From G965232465 sp965276005 (GTDB lineage: Bacteria > Pseudomonadota > Alphaproteobacteria > JAQWUY01), in NCBI GenBank assembly GCA_965276005.1, contig OZ254962.1, forward strand, positions 1,736,001 through 1,800,000: a DNA stretch of 64,000 bases, given 5' to 3'. Numbering within the stretch: the first letter of the stretch is position 1; the number at the start of each line of letters is the position of its first letter. Positions 36,219-44,926 of this stretch are shown one piece after another. The position numbers and the translations under genes were made by a program. The notes under the pieces are model-generated. The model made no database searches, was not told where the DNA came from, and worked only from the letters and a program-made list of their open reading frames with translations.

Positions 36219-36872
36219 CTATAATCCGTTTATTTCTGCAATCAGGTGTGCGGTTGTTACCTGTCGGCAATAGCCCTTGACTGCTGCTATGGAATTTTCA
36301 TGGCGTTGCCGTGTATAAGTGGCACAGGCATCGGTTACCTGCGTGACCAAATAGCCCAAGTCACAGGCATCTCGAATGGCACTCTCGACACATTGGTCGG
36401 TGATTAAACCGCATATGACCAGTTGTTTTGTCCCCAAGTTGCGTAAGATATAATCAATGTGTGTGGACACAAACACCGAAGACGACGACTTCGGCAACAC
36501 TATTTCGTCGCTTGCAGGGGCGATTTGGTCGATAACTTTGCCGTCCCAAGAGCCTTTTGGTACATGAAAACCGCTGATTTTGTAATCCAGGCTTCTGTCC
36601 CGCCCGTCCAAAGTTAGGCTTTCGATACAAGTGTACATCACTTCGATCTTACACTGGCGGCAAGCGGCTTGTAACCGTTGCATGTTGGGAATGGTTTGTG
36701 TTTCTAGTTGGGTGAAAAACGCCCCGTAAGAGTCCGTAAATTTTTCGGGATGTAGCCCCTTGAATTCCGCCCCATTGCGGTGGGCAGAAAAGTTCTGCAC
36801 ATCGATAAACAACAAACAGGATTGCCCGATAACAAGCGGCATATTGCGGGTTAAAGTATGTTGGGGTTCCAT
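36219..36872 (-). CDS. Isochorismatase-family cysteine hydrolase
   Basis: 217 aa. The catalytic Asp is in SCLLFIDVQNFSA, the lysine in VLPKSSSSVF and the nucleophile Cys in LVICGLITDQCVESAIRDAC, the full D-K-C triad of this amidase family. Members hydrolyse nicotinamide, N-carbamoyl compounds, biuret and similar amides. Its start is next to the formylglutamate hydrolase stop (1 bp), and the next gene is the Liv fusion, so it probably deamidates the imported compound. Substrate unknown. Confidence 0.88.
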   Translation of the reverse strand: MEPQHTLTRNMPLVIGQSCLLFIDVQNFSAHRNGAEFKGLHPEKFTDSYGAFFTQLETQTIPNMQRLQAACRQCKIEVMYTCIESLTLDGRDRSLDYKISGFHVPKGSWDGKVIDQIAPASDEIVLPKSSSSVFVSTHIDYILRNLGTKQLVICGLITDQCVESAIRDACDLGYLVTQVTDACATYTRQRHENSIAAVKGYCRQVTTAHLIAEINGL

Positions 36873-36873
36873 A

Positions 36874-37674
36874 TTATAATACCCCCATAGCTGTTGCCAT
36901 TTGTCGTATGCTGTGTGTCAAAATTTCGGCATAGGTTTGTATACCTTCGTCTGTGCGTAAATGGGCGTTACAGACTTCGATAAGGCTGTGTGTGATGTTA
37001 TATTTTTCTGCGTACCGAACAACAAACCAATCCGTGTCATCGGTAATTTGATACGGTTCATTTAGTGCCATACATAAATCGGGGGCTTGTGCTTGGCAGT
37101 ATTTTAGCAAACTTTGTGCGGTCTGTGTGTCGTAACGGCTTAAAAACCCAATGTCCCACGGGCGGGCGGGAGCGTTTCGCATGGATTTTGTAAAGCTATG
37201 TATGGAAAAGCCCATAACAACGGAGTGGGTGTTAAAAATATGCTGTAATGTTGTGTCATAGGGGGTGAAAATGTCTTTTATACGGCTGTTCCTGTGCGAT
37301 TGGGATATGTTTCGGTTGCCAATAATGTCGATGGTATCGCTGATTTCGGGAATTGATTGCACATGGGTTGTGGGGCGGTTACAATCGATAACCAACCGAC
37401 TGTAATTTTGTATCACCAAACGAACACCCAACGCATCGGCAATTTGAATCGCCATGTCCTTGGCACCAATATCGCCTCCCATATGGTCATATAAATATAC
37501 ATCGGACAAGCCCAAACGATTTAACGATTGCGGCACAGCAAAGCCCGCATGCTCACATACCAACACGATAGGAATAGTACTGTCCGCATGCAACACTTCC
37601 ACAGGCTGTGGGTCTTGGTAGGACAATAATGGCTCTGTTCTCTCGGTATTATACTTTAAGGTACTTATGTTCAT
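36874..37674 (-). CDS. N-formylglutamate amidohydrolase-family enzyme
   Basis: 266 aa from MNISTLKYN. It has the family signatures VLVCEHAGFAVPQSLNRLGL, YDHMGGDIGAKDMAIQIAD, VIDCNRPT and VVMGFSIHSFTK. The family cleaves N-formylglutamate or related N-acyl acidic amino acids using a bound metal. It is the first gene of the minus-strand operon. The ATG at 37674 is chosen over an upstream TTG at 37692 because the frame's family homology begins later. The true substrate may not be formylglutamate, as no histidine-degradation genes are nearby. Confidence 0.86.
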   Translation of the reverse strand: MNISTLKYNTERTEPLLSYQDPQPVEVLHADSTIPIVLVCEHAGFAVPQSLNRLGLSDVYLYDHMGGDIGAKDMAIQIADALGVRLVIQNYSRLVIDCNRPTTHVQSIPEISDTIDIIGNRNISQSHRNSRIKDIFTPYDTTLQHIFNTHSVVMGFSIHSFTKSMRNAPARPWDIGFLSRYDTQTAQSLLKYCQAQAPDLCMALNEPYQITDDTDWFVVRYAEKYNITHSLIEVCNAHLRTDEGIQTYAEILTHSIRQMATAMGVL

Positions 37675-37741
37675 GGTAAGACTATGACACAAAAAACTTT
37701 TTAATGCAATATTTTTTTCAATGTATATTTAAAAATATCGT

Positions 37742-37770
37742 TTGTAAAATTTTTTACATAATGGTATGAT
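37742..37770 (+). promoter_or_regulatory. Putative sigma70 promoter of the rpiR-GS operon
   Basis: TTGTAA (37742-37747) and TATGAT (37765-37770) are 17 bp apart, about 40 bp upstream of ATG 37812. Read by eye. Confidence 0.5.
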
Positions 37771-37782
37771 ACATATATATGT
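37771..37782. promoter_or_regulatory. Palindrome next to the promoter, possible RpiR operator
   Basis: ACATATATATGT is a perfect 12-bp palindrome directly after the promoter's -10 element. It is in the right place for autoregulation by the RpiR protein, but AT-rich palindromes also arise by chance. Confidence 0.35.
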
Positions 37783-37811
37783 AAGCAAATGTACCAACTT
37801 AGGGATAATAA

Positions 37812-38657
37812 ATGACTGTTTTAGATGAGATAAAGAAAAATCAAGACGCCTTTACCACTGCTGAACAAAAGATTGCCACTTATATATTGGAGGAGTACCC
37901 CAATCGTGGTATCGACACCCTTCAAAACTTGTCGGAAAACATTGGAGTGTCGTTGCCGTCTATTAGCCGTTTTGTCAATAAAATCGGTTTTTCTGGATAC
38001 AGCGATTTTTATCAGGCGTTGTTACAGGAATTAAAAAACAACAATGTGTCTCCCGTCGATTTATACCACAGCATCAAAGACAGCATGGGTGATTCTATGT
38101 CGTTTCGAGATTCGGCAAACCAAGCCATATCCATATTGTCAAAAATGACCGCTCTTATTTCGGAAAACCAATTCGAACGGGTGTGTGATAAAATTGCCGA
38201 TCGCAAACGCAAAATATACATTGTGGGGGGCAGAATAAGCAATGCCATCGCCTATTTGTTATCGATGGAGCTGTTACAAATCCGCAACAAAGTATACCAC
38301 TTGCCTACGGATTCTAATATGTGGCCCAAATATATTCTCGAAATGCAAAGACAAGATGTGTGTATTATGATCGATTACCGCCGCTATCAACAAGACTTAG
38401 CCCAGCTGGCACAAAAGATTAAAACGCATAAGAAGTCACACATTATCACCATAACCAATTCCCATAACGCCGATGTGTGTAAGTATGCCACAGAGTCTTT
38501 TATTACCCCCATCGACACAAAAACCCCATGGGACATCTATTGCGGGGCAATCGTTCTGACCCACGCCATCGCCCTGAATGTGGGGACAAGGGATTGGGAC
38601 AAAACCAGCCACCGCATCAACCAGTGGGACAGTTTAAACATAAATATGCCATCGTAG
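37812..38657 (+). CDS. RpiR/MurR-family regulator with SIS domain
   Basis: 281 aa. The N-terminal HTH reads FTTAEQKIATYILEEYPNRG, then LSENIGVSLPSISRFVNKIG. The SIS ligand domain starts near residue 130 with KIYIVGGRISNAIAYLLSME. Family members sense phosphosugars or related ligands. It is divergent from the amidase-Liv operon and 10 bp before the glutamine-synthetase-like gene, so it probably controls both. Confidence 0.9.
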   Translation: MTVLDEIKKNQDAFTTAEQKIATYILEEYPNRGIDTLQNLSENIGVSLPSISRFVNKIGFSGYSDFYQALLQELKNNNVSPVDLYHSIKDSMGDSMSFRDSANQAISILSKMTALISENQFERVCDKIADRKRKIYIVGGRISNAIAYLLSMELLQIRNKVYHLPTDSNMWPKYILEMQRQDVCIMIDYRRYQQDLAQLAQKIKTHKKSHIITITNSHNADVCKYATESFITPIDTKTPWDIYCGAIVLTHAIALNVGTRDWDKTSHRINQWDSLNINMPS

Positions 38658-38667
38658 GAGAAAAGCC

Positions 38668-39981
38668 ATGATTCAAAAACCGTTAACTTTTGTCGCCACC
38701 AGTGATGTTGCCGGACAGGTACGGGGAAAATCGTTTCCCAGCGATCAAATGGACAGCCGTATAAAGAAGGGTGTGGGATGGACACCCACCAATGTAATGA
38801 TTACCTGTTTCGATACCATCGCCGACAGCCCCTATGGGTCGTTTGGAGATTTAGCGTTAATTCCCGATGAAAGCACACGGGTACAACTGGATTACCAAGA
38901 TGGCACCCCAGCTGAGGACTTTATGATTGGCACCATCAGACACCTTGATGGCACCGCTTGGGAATGTTGCACCAGATCGATTTTACAAAAAGCCCTAAAC
39001 ACCTTGTACCAAGCCACAGGCATCACGGTCAAAGGGGCTTTTGAACACGAATTTCAATTACAGAATCCCGATGCCATTTTGGGCGGTGCATACAGCCATC
39101 GGGATTTTCGCCGTTATCGACATTTCGGCAGGGCATTGATGCAGGCGGTGGAAAATGCCGGTGTAACCCCCGATACCTTTATGAAAGAATACGGTGTGAA
39201 CCAATTCGAAATTACCAATGCCCCCGCCACCGGATGCCGTATTGCCGATGAGGCGACTATTTTACGGGAAATCACCTATGGCACCGCTGAGCGGTTTGAC
39301 AACACGGCAACATTTACCCCTATAAGCGACCCGAACCATGTGGGTAACGGGGTACATATCCACCTGAGTTTTATCGATGATGACGGCAATCCCTTGACCT
39401 ATGATGCAAACGATCCTTATGGTATGTCAGAAATCACAGGGCAGTTTATCGCCGGCGTTTTAAAATACTTGCCTGCCATTGTGGCATTGACCGCCCCATC
39501 TAAAATTTCATACGACCGATTAACCCCGCACCGATGGTCGGCAGCCTATAACAATTTAGGATTTCGTGACCGGGAAGCATCTGTGCGCATTTGCCCCATT
39601 AACAATCTAAGCGATACAGACACAGCAAAACAATATAATTTTGAAATCCGTGCTGTGGATGCCGCCGCCAGCCCCTACTTAGCAATGGCATCAGTGGTAT
39701 TTGCAGGCGTACAAGGCATTAAAGACACACTACCCAAACCCAAGGTGACCGAACAAGATTTATCGTTGCTATCGGCGGCTGAATTGACACAACGGGGCTA
39801 TACACGCCTGCCAGAAACGCTGCAGGACGCTTTGCAAGTCATGCAAAATACCCCCCAAGTCACCGAATGGTTGGGACAACAATTTATCGATGTATATATG
39901 GCACACAAACAAGGGGAACTAAACGCCTTAACCGACAAATCCCCCGAGCAAGTTTATGAAATGTACCGATCGGTGTATTAA
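38668..39981 (+). CDS. Glutamine synthetase-family enzyme
   Basis: 437 aa. Metal-binding glutamates are in GAFEHEFQL and NQFEI, the ATP/glutamate loop in GNGVHIHLSF, and the arginine-rich end in NFEIRAVDAAASPYLAMASV. TAGGAGAAAAGCC precedes ATG 38668. Next to two amidases and an amino-acid-type importer it is more likely a gamma-glutamyl ligase for a catabolic intermediate than the housekeeping enzyme. Substrate specificity cannot be read from sequence. Confidence 0.87.
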   Translation: MIQKPLTFVATSDVAGQVRGKSFPSDQMDSRIKKGVGWTPTNVMITCFDTIADSPYGSFGDLALIPDESTRVQLDYQDGTPAEDFMIGTIRHLDGTAWECCTRSILQKALNTLYQATGITVKGAFEHEFQLQNPDAILGGAYSHRDFRRYRHFGRALMQAVENAGVTPDTFMKEYGVNQFEITNAPATGCRIADEATILREITYGTAERFDNTATFTPISDPNHVGNGVHIHLSFIDDDGNPLTYDANDPYGMSEITGQFIAGVLKYLPAIVALTAPSKISYDRLTPHRWSAAYNNLGFRDREASVRICPINNLSDTDTAKQYNFEIRAVDAAASPYLAMASVVFAGVQGIKDTLPKPKVTEQDLSLLSAAELTQRGYTRLPETLQDALQVMQNTPQVTEWLGQQFIDVYMAHKQGELNALTDKSPEQVYEMYRSVY

Positions 39982-40008
39982 TACAAGGGGCTGTACCAGA
40001 TAACCAAC

Positions 40009-41148
40009 TCAAATATTTTTTAACCATGTTTGTGCTTCTGTACTAGACAACGCATCGGGGCGGTAGCAGGTCGTTTGTAGGGTGATAAAGGTCTGGCTTT
40101 CTGCGGATTGCAAAATAGACTCCATCACTTCCAATACATGCAATGCCATTTGTCCTGAACAGCGGTGCGGACGGCTGGTTTTGATGGCATCCACCATATC
40201 GGACAAGCCAGCCCCCCGCCAGTTGGCAAAGCTGACCCCCCAAGGAACGGGGAAGTTTGCGACGCCGAAGGGGTGGAATTGTAATTGTACATCTGTGATT
40301 TTCCCATCGGTGGCGGCGGTTTTAATGTCGCCGTCGAACCAGTTGGGGTCAGGGGCAAACAGACTGCCGTCTATACCGTACAGCTCCACTGGTGTGCTAT
40401 GGGTATGTGCCCACACATCCCAGCTGGCGGATAAGGTGATAATGGCACCGCTATCAAAGGTTAAGACTGCATGTAAAGTGGTCGGCGTATCCACAGGGAT
40501 AATTTCACCGTTTCGAGGTTCTGAGGTAATCGTTCGTGTGTGGGTTCCCTTGTTTGCCATAGCACACACGGATTTTATCGGACCTAATAAATGGATAAGC
40601 AAGGTGATATAATACGGTCCCAAGTCGAAGATAGGCCCCGCCCCCGGTTGGAAAAAGAAATCCGGATTCGGGTGCCACATTTCCATACCGTGGCTCATTA
40701 CATGGGCGGTACCAGTGGTGACTTTGCCAATAGTGTTGTTGTCCAATAACGCCCGCACATGCTGGGGCGTTCCGCCAAGAAAAGTGTCGGGGGCACAGCC
40801 CACCCGTAGCCCCATTTTTCCGGCGGTCTGTAAAATATCTTGTCCTTCCGCCATCGATACAGCAAGGGGTTTTTCCGAATATACATGCTTGCCAGCGTTT
40901 AGGATTTTTTTCGACACTTCCGCATGTGCAGCAGGGATGGTTAAATTGACAATCACATCCACATCACTTGCCAAAATCTCGTCCACCGTCATAGCGGTAA
41001 CGCCGAATTTTTCCGCAAATGCTTTTGCACTGTCCATGTTAATGTCTGCACAGGTGGTTAGTTCCATGTTGTTAAAGTTCGGGATAAACGACCCGTATTG
41101 TTCGGATATATTCCCACATCCTATCAGTCCAATTTTTGTCGTTGTCAT
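40009..41148 (-). CDS. Gfo/Idh/MocA-family oxidoreductase
   Basis: 379 aa. NAD(P)-binding Rossmann start KIGLIGCGNISEQYGSFI, the family motif HVYSEKPLAVSMAEGQDIL, and a C-terminal domain with GAGPIFDLGPYYITLLIHLL. It oxidises a sugar or cyclitol derivative. GGATAAG lies before ATG 41148, 4 nt after the isomerase stop. It is last in the LacI-regulated sugar operon. Confidence 0.9.
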   Translation of the reverse strand: MTTTKIGLIGCGNISEQYGSFIPNFNNMELTTCADINMDSAKAFAEKFGVTAMTVDEILASDVDVIVNLTIPAAHAEVSKKILNAGKHVYSEKPLAVSMAEGQDILQTAGKMGLRVGCAPDTFLGGTPQHVRALLDNNTIGKVTTGTAHVMSHGMEMWHPNPDFFFQPGAGPIFDLGPYYITLLIHLLGPIKSVCAMANKGTHTRTITSEPRNGEIIPVDTPTTLHAVLTFDSGAIITLSASWDVWAHTHSTPVELYGIDGSLFAPDPNWFDGDIKTAATDGKITDVQLQFHPFGVANFPVPWGVSFANWRGAGLSDMVDAIKTSRPHRCSGQMALHVLEVMESILQSAESQTFITLQTTCYRPDALSSTEAQTWLKNI

Positions 41149-41152
41149 AATC

Positions 41153-41935
41153 TTATCCAATCTTTTTTAGTGTATTTTTTAAGTATGGGACGGACACAGA
41201 TGCAAATTCTGTATCCGATGCGGGGTTGTCGTGTTCCAAGATAAAGTGCTTAACTGTTGTATGTTTACGCACAGCAGTTAGTATTTCGTACCAATCTAAG
41301 ATACCTTCACCCACATTACACCATCCGTCTTGATCTTTGTTTTGCCCTTCGGGGGCAATGTCTTTCACATGCACTGCACACAGGCGGTCAGCATATTTTT
41401 GGATTTCAACGATGGGGTCGACCTTGGCAACATGCATCCATGCTACATCTGCTTCCCACAGCATTTCTGGATATGCTTTTAGCATTTCTGCCATAGGATA
41501 CGATCCGTCCACAGGGGCATATTCAAAATCATGGTTGTGCCACCCAATTTGCAAGCCTTTATCGGTTAGGGGTTGGGCGTGTGATTTTACCTGTTTTGCA
41601 AAATCTTGCCACCCTGTCGCCGTGCTGGGGCGGTGTTGTTCCATCACATATGCCACAATGAAAGTATGGCACCCCAGCACATCTGCACACTGCAACAGTG
41701 CATCGGGGTACAGCTGTAAATGATCCACCATAATATGTATAGTGGGCATGGTCAAGGTGTTGGCATCAAGGTGTTGCTTTAAAGCGTGTATGTTTTTCGT
41801 GGTTTCGTCCGCATCTTCGGTGATAATAAAAAATGCCACCCCTTCACACTCTGTACAGCCGTATTTGCGGATTAAAGATAAAGTGTTTTCAACGGGAAAA
41901 AAGTTCCGTGAACTGTATAATTGGTATGAGATCAT
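41153..41935 (-). CDS. Sugar phosphate isomerase/epimerase-like TIM-barrel protein
   Basis: 260 aa of the xylose isomerase-like TIM-barrel family. The core motifs are GLQIGWHNHDFEY, LWEADVAWMHVAKVDP and CAVHVKDIAPEG, ending with KHFILEHDNPA, which supply the divalent-metal ligands. With the Gfo/Idh enzyme it would convert the imported sugar in the cytosol. The exact sugar is unknown. Confidence 0.87.
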   Translation of the reverse strand: MISYQLYSSRNFFPVENTLSLIRKYGCTECEGVAFFIITEDADETTKNIHALKQHLDANTLTMPTIHIMVDHLQLYPDALLQCADVLGCHTFIVAYVMEQHRPSTATGWQDFAKQVKSHAQPLTDKGLQIGWHNHDFEYAPVDGSYPMAEMLKAYPEMLWEADVAWMHVAKVDPIVEIQKYADRLCAVHVKDIAPEGQNKDQDGWCNVGEGILDWYEILTAVRKHTTVKHFILEHDNPASDTEFASVSVPYLKNTLKKIG

Positions 41936-41965
41936 TTTTCTTTCCTTTACATTTATAATCTGTGT

Positions 41966-43054
41966 TTATAATCGTTGTTCTGTTGTGGCATCAAATAGGG
42001 ATACCCTTGCCATGTTTAAGGTGACAAAGACTTCCATACCCACCGTGTATTTTTCCATATTGTTTGTGCGTACAGAAATACTGGTGCTGTTTGCTAAGTC
42101 TAGCCAAATGATATTTTCCGATCCCATAGGCTCCACCAAGCTAACGGTAGCAGAAATAGTGTTGTCAGCGGTTTTTGTATCGCTGATAGTTATATCTTCT
42201 GGGCGGACACCCAAAATAACAGGCGTGTTTTCAGGGCAATCTCCCTCGTACGCAGATACATTTTGAGCGGTGGTTTTGGGTAAACCGTCAATAGCAAACT
42301 GCCTCTCTATGTGTATGGTGCCTGCAAATAAATTCATTTTCGGCGACCCGATAAATTTTGCTACAAACAAATTTTTTGGTTTGTGGTAAATGGTGTCGGG
42401 GGTGTCGACCTGTTCGATAACACCACCATTTAAAATTACCACCCGATCGGCTAAGGTCATGGCTTCTATTTGGTCGTGGGTTACATATACCATAGTATTT
42501 TGCAGTTGGGCATGCAGGCGTTTTAATTCAAGTCGCAATTCTGTACGCAGTTTTGCATCTAAGTTCGACAATGGTTCGTCAAACAAAAATACATCTACTT
42601 CCCGCACCAACGCCCGCCCGATGGCGACCCGTTGCCGTTGTCCACCACTCAGGGCGGCGGGTTTGCGGTTTAGCAAGTGTTCAATTTGCAAAATTTCACT
42701 GGCAGATTTTACCTTAGCCTCGATGTCTGCTTTGGGCATGCGTTGATTTTTTAAGGCAAACGATAAATTGCCTTTTACACTCATTTGTGGATACAGTGCG
42801 TATGATTGAAATACCATGCCGATACCACGGTCTTTGGGTTGTTCCCAAGTGACATTTTTGCCATTGATAAAAATCTGTCCATCGTCAATGTCCAGCAGTC
42901 CTGCAATACAGTTCAGCAAAGTGGACTTACCACACCCTGAGGGTCCTAGTAATACTAAAAATTCCTTTTGTTTAATGTTTAAATTTAAATTTTTAAATAT
43001 TTCCAAATTGCCATACTTTAATTGTAATTGCTTAATTTCAATAGAGTTTGTCAT
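41966..43054 (-). CDS. ABC sugar importer ATPase (UgpC/MalK type)
   Basis: 362 aa. Walker A LLGPSGCGKSTLLNCIAGLL, signature LSGGQRQRVAIGRALVREVD, Walker B VFLFDEPLSNLDAKLR, switch VTHDQIEAMTLADR and a C-terminal TOBE region (LGVRPEDI). It is a paralogue of the ATPase at 25483. It energises the permeases encoded immediately upstream. Confidence 0.93.
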   Translation of the reverse strand: MTNSIEIKQLQLKYGNLEIFKNLNLNIKQKEFLVLLGPSGCGKSTLLNCIAGLLDIDDGQIFINGKNVTWEQPKDRGIGMVFQSYALYPQMSVKGNLSFALKNQRMPKADIEAKVKSASEILQIEHLLNRKPAALSGGQRQRVAIGRALVREVDVFLFDEPLSNLDAKLRTELRLELKRLHAQLQNTMVYVTHDQIEAMTLADRVVILNGGVIEQVDTPDTIYHKPKNLFVAKFIGSPKMNLFAGTIHIERQFAIDGLPKTTAQNVSAYEGDCPENTPVILGVRPEDITISDTKTADNTISATVSLVEPMGSENIIWLDLANSTSISVRTNNMEKYTVGMEVFVTLNMARVSLFDATTEQRL

Positions 43055-43064
43055 TGTTTGTTCC

Positions 43065-43961
43065 CTATCCTTTTAATGCCCCGGCGGCGATACCACGAAC
43101 AAACAATTTCCCTGATACTAGATAAATAGTCAGTGGTACCAATGCGGTAAGTAGTGTGGATGCCATATTTACATTGTATTCTTTTACCCCAAATGCTGAA
43201 TTTACAATATTGTTTAGTTGTACGGTCATGGGATAGGTATCGGGACTGCCAAAAACCACACCCATAACATAATCGTTCCAAATGCCTGTTACTTGTAAAA
43301 TCACCGCTACGACTATAATAGGCAATGACATGGGCAAAATAATAAATATGAGAATCCGCCAAAATCCTGCCCCATCAATTTTTGCCGCATTAAACAGATC
43401 GTCTGGAATGCCCATAAAATAATTACGAAACAATAAGGTTAAAACCGGCAAGCCAAAAATCGTATGAACAACCACCAATCCCGACAAGGAAGAAGACAAC
43501 CCAAGCATCCGTAACCCCATAAGCAATGGATACATTATCACTTGCATCGGAATAAAAATAGCAAATATGATGATAAAGAAAAATATTTCTGACCCTTTAA
43601 ATTTCCATTTTGTTAAAATATATGCGGACATTCCCGCCACAACAGTCGATACCAACACGGATGGAATGGTAATAATTACTGAGTTCCAAAACCCTTGTGA
43701 TACCCCATTACAATCCAAACCAGTACACGCCTTAGACCACGCCTTGACCCATGGTTCAAAGGTAATATCCACAGGTGGGGCAAGAATATTGCCTAGTCGC
43801 ACTTCGGGCATGCCTTTTAAAGAAGTGGTTATCATAATATATAAAGGTAACAAGTAATATATGCTGACCACAAGCAAAGTACCATAAACCATAATATTAC
43901 GACCAGAAAATATTGTCTTGGGCTTTTGTCCGATGGGTTCCGTATGTGGTATCCCAGCCAT
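43065..43961 (-). CDS. ABC sugar importer permease (MalG/GtsC type)
   Basis: 298 aa with six membrane segments. EAA loop IPDDLFNAAKIDGAGFWRI, end SGKLFVRGIAAGALKG. N-terminus is hydrophilic (MAGIPHTEPIGQKPKTI). It pairs with the permease 2 bp upstream. Confidence 0.92.
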   Translation of the reverse strand: MAGIPHTEPIGQKPKTIFSGRNIMVYGTLLVVSIYYLLPLYIMITTSLKGMPEVRLGNILAPPVDITFEPWVKAWSKACTGLDCNGVSQGFWNSVIITIPSVLVSTVVAGMSAYILTKWKFKGSEIFFFIIIFAIFIPMQVIMYPLLMGLRMLGLSSSLSGLVVVHTIFGLPVLTLLFRNYFMGIPDDLFNAAKIDGAGFWRILIFIILPMSLPIIVVAVILQVTGIWNDYVMGVVFGSPDTYPMTVQLNNIVNSAFGVKEYNVNMASTLLTALVPLTIYLVSGKLFVRGIAAGALKG

Positions 43962-43963
43962 AA

Positions 43964-44851
43964 TTATGCCTCCTTGCGTTTTATATAATTAACCACAAAT
44001 AAAGGTATCATACAAAGTATAACCCCTAACAATAACATCATGGCTGCTGCAAACCCTTGGGCGATATTTTGCCTGATAACTATTTGATCCATGGTATATA
44101 ATGCTGGTGTTACCGATGAAAATCCGGGTCCGCCTGCACTCATCACCACGACAATATCGTAGGTTTTTACCGCCGTAGCCAATCCCAATACGATCACCGT
44201 AAAAAACGCTGGTTTCATCATTGGGATAATCACGAATATATAAGTCCGTAAGGTGCTGATACCGTCCACTCGTGCCGCCTTCCACACATCGCCATCAATG
44301 GCACGCATACCCGCTAACAACAAGCACATGAAAAACCCCGTCGATTGCCAAATACTCGCCGCCGCAATGGCGTATAATACGGTTTCTGGGTCGTACAGGG
44401 GATTGAAGGTAAAATCCGTAAAGCCCAATTTGTTAATAAAGTACTGAATGCCCATTTCGGGATTTAAAATCCATTGCCACACCAAGCCGGTCACCACGAA
44501 TGACAGGGCAAACGGATATAAAAATATGGTGCGAAAGGTATCTTCCAGACGGATTTTTTGATCCAGTAACGCCGCTAAAACAAACGCAACTGTAATGGTA
44601 AGGGGCAAACTAACAGCGGTTAAAACCAACAAATTGTCAATGGAAATTAACCATTTATCGCTCGACCATAATTTTTCATATTGGTAAAATCCCACCCATT
44701 TTTGTGTCGATGGTAACAGTCTGGATTTGGTAAATGAATACACCAATGTCCAAAAAGTCATGCCGACGAACACAATCAAACAAATGCTCACCATGGGTAT
44801 CGCCATTATTTTAGCACTTAGATTCTTTAAAAGTGGATGTTTACGAGTCAT
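43964..44851 (-). CDS. ABC sugar importer permease (MalF/GtsB type)
   Basis: 295 aa with six membrane segments. EAA loop AIDGDVWKAARVDGISTLRT, and the GGPGFSSVTPALYTMDQIVI segment typical of the glucose/mannose GtsB-like branch. Encoded 75 bp downstream of the binding protein, with a hairpin in between. Confidence 0.92.
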   Translation of the reverse strand: MTRKHPLLKNLSAKIMAIPMVSICLIVFVGMTFWTLVYSFTKSRLLPSTQKWVGFYQYEKLWSSDKWLISIDNLLVLTAVSLPLTITVAFVLAALLDQKIRLEDTFRTIFLYPFALSFVVTGLVWQWILNPEMGIQYFINKLGFTDFTFNPLYDPETVLYAIAAASIWQSTGFFMCLLLAGMRAIDGDVWKAARVDGISTLRTYIFVIIPMMKPAFFTVIVLGLATAVKTYDIVVVMSAGGPGFSSVTPALYTMDQIVIRQNIAQGFAAAMMLLLGVILCMIPLFVVNYIKRKEA

Positions 44852-44886
44852 TTTTTTCTCTTATTGTACATTTTATAACATTGCTG

Positions 44887-44911
44887 AACGAGGGGGGCAC
44901 TCCATCCCGTT
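44887..44911 (-). promoter_or_regulatory. Weak hairpin between binding-protein and permease genes
   Basis: AACG-A-GGG and CCCGTT can pair around a short loop in the 75-bp gap. Placement matches the hairpin at 28017-28042, but this stem is weaker. Confidence 0.3.
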
Positions 44912-44926
44912 GCAACAATATGTGAC

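Noticed and set aside
35622..36224. 200-codon plus-strand ORF opposite the LivM-LivG fusion
   Set aside because: Shadow of the permease coding strand, no ribosome site or homology.
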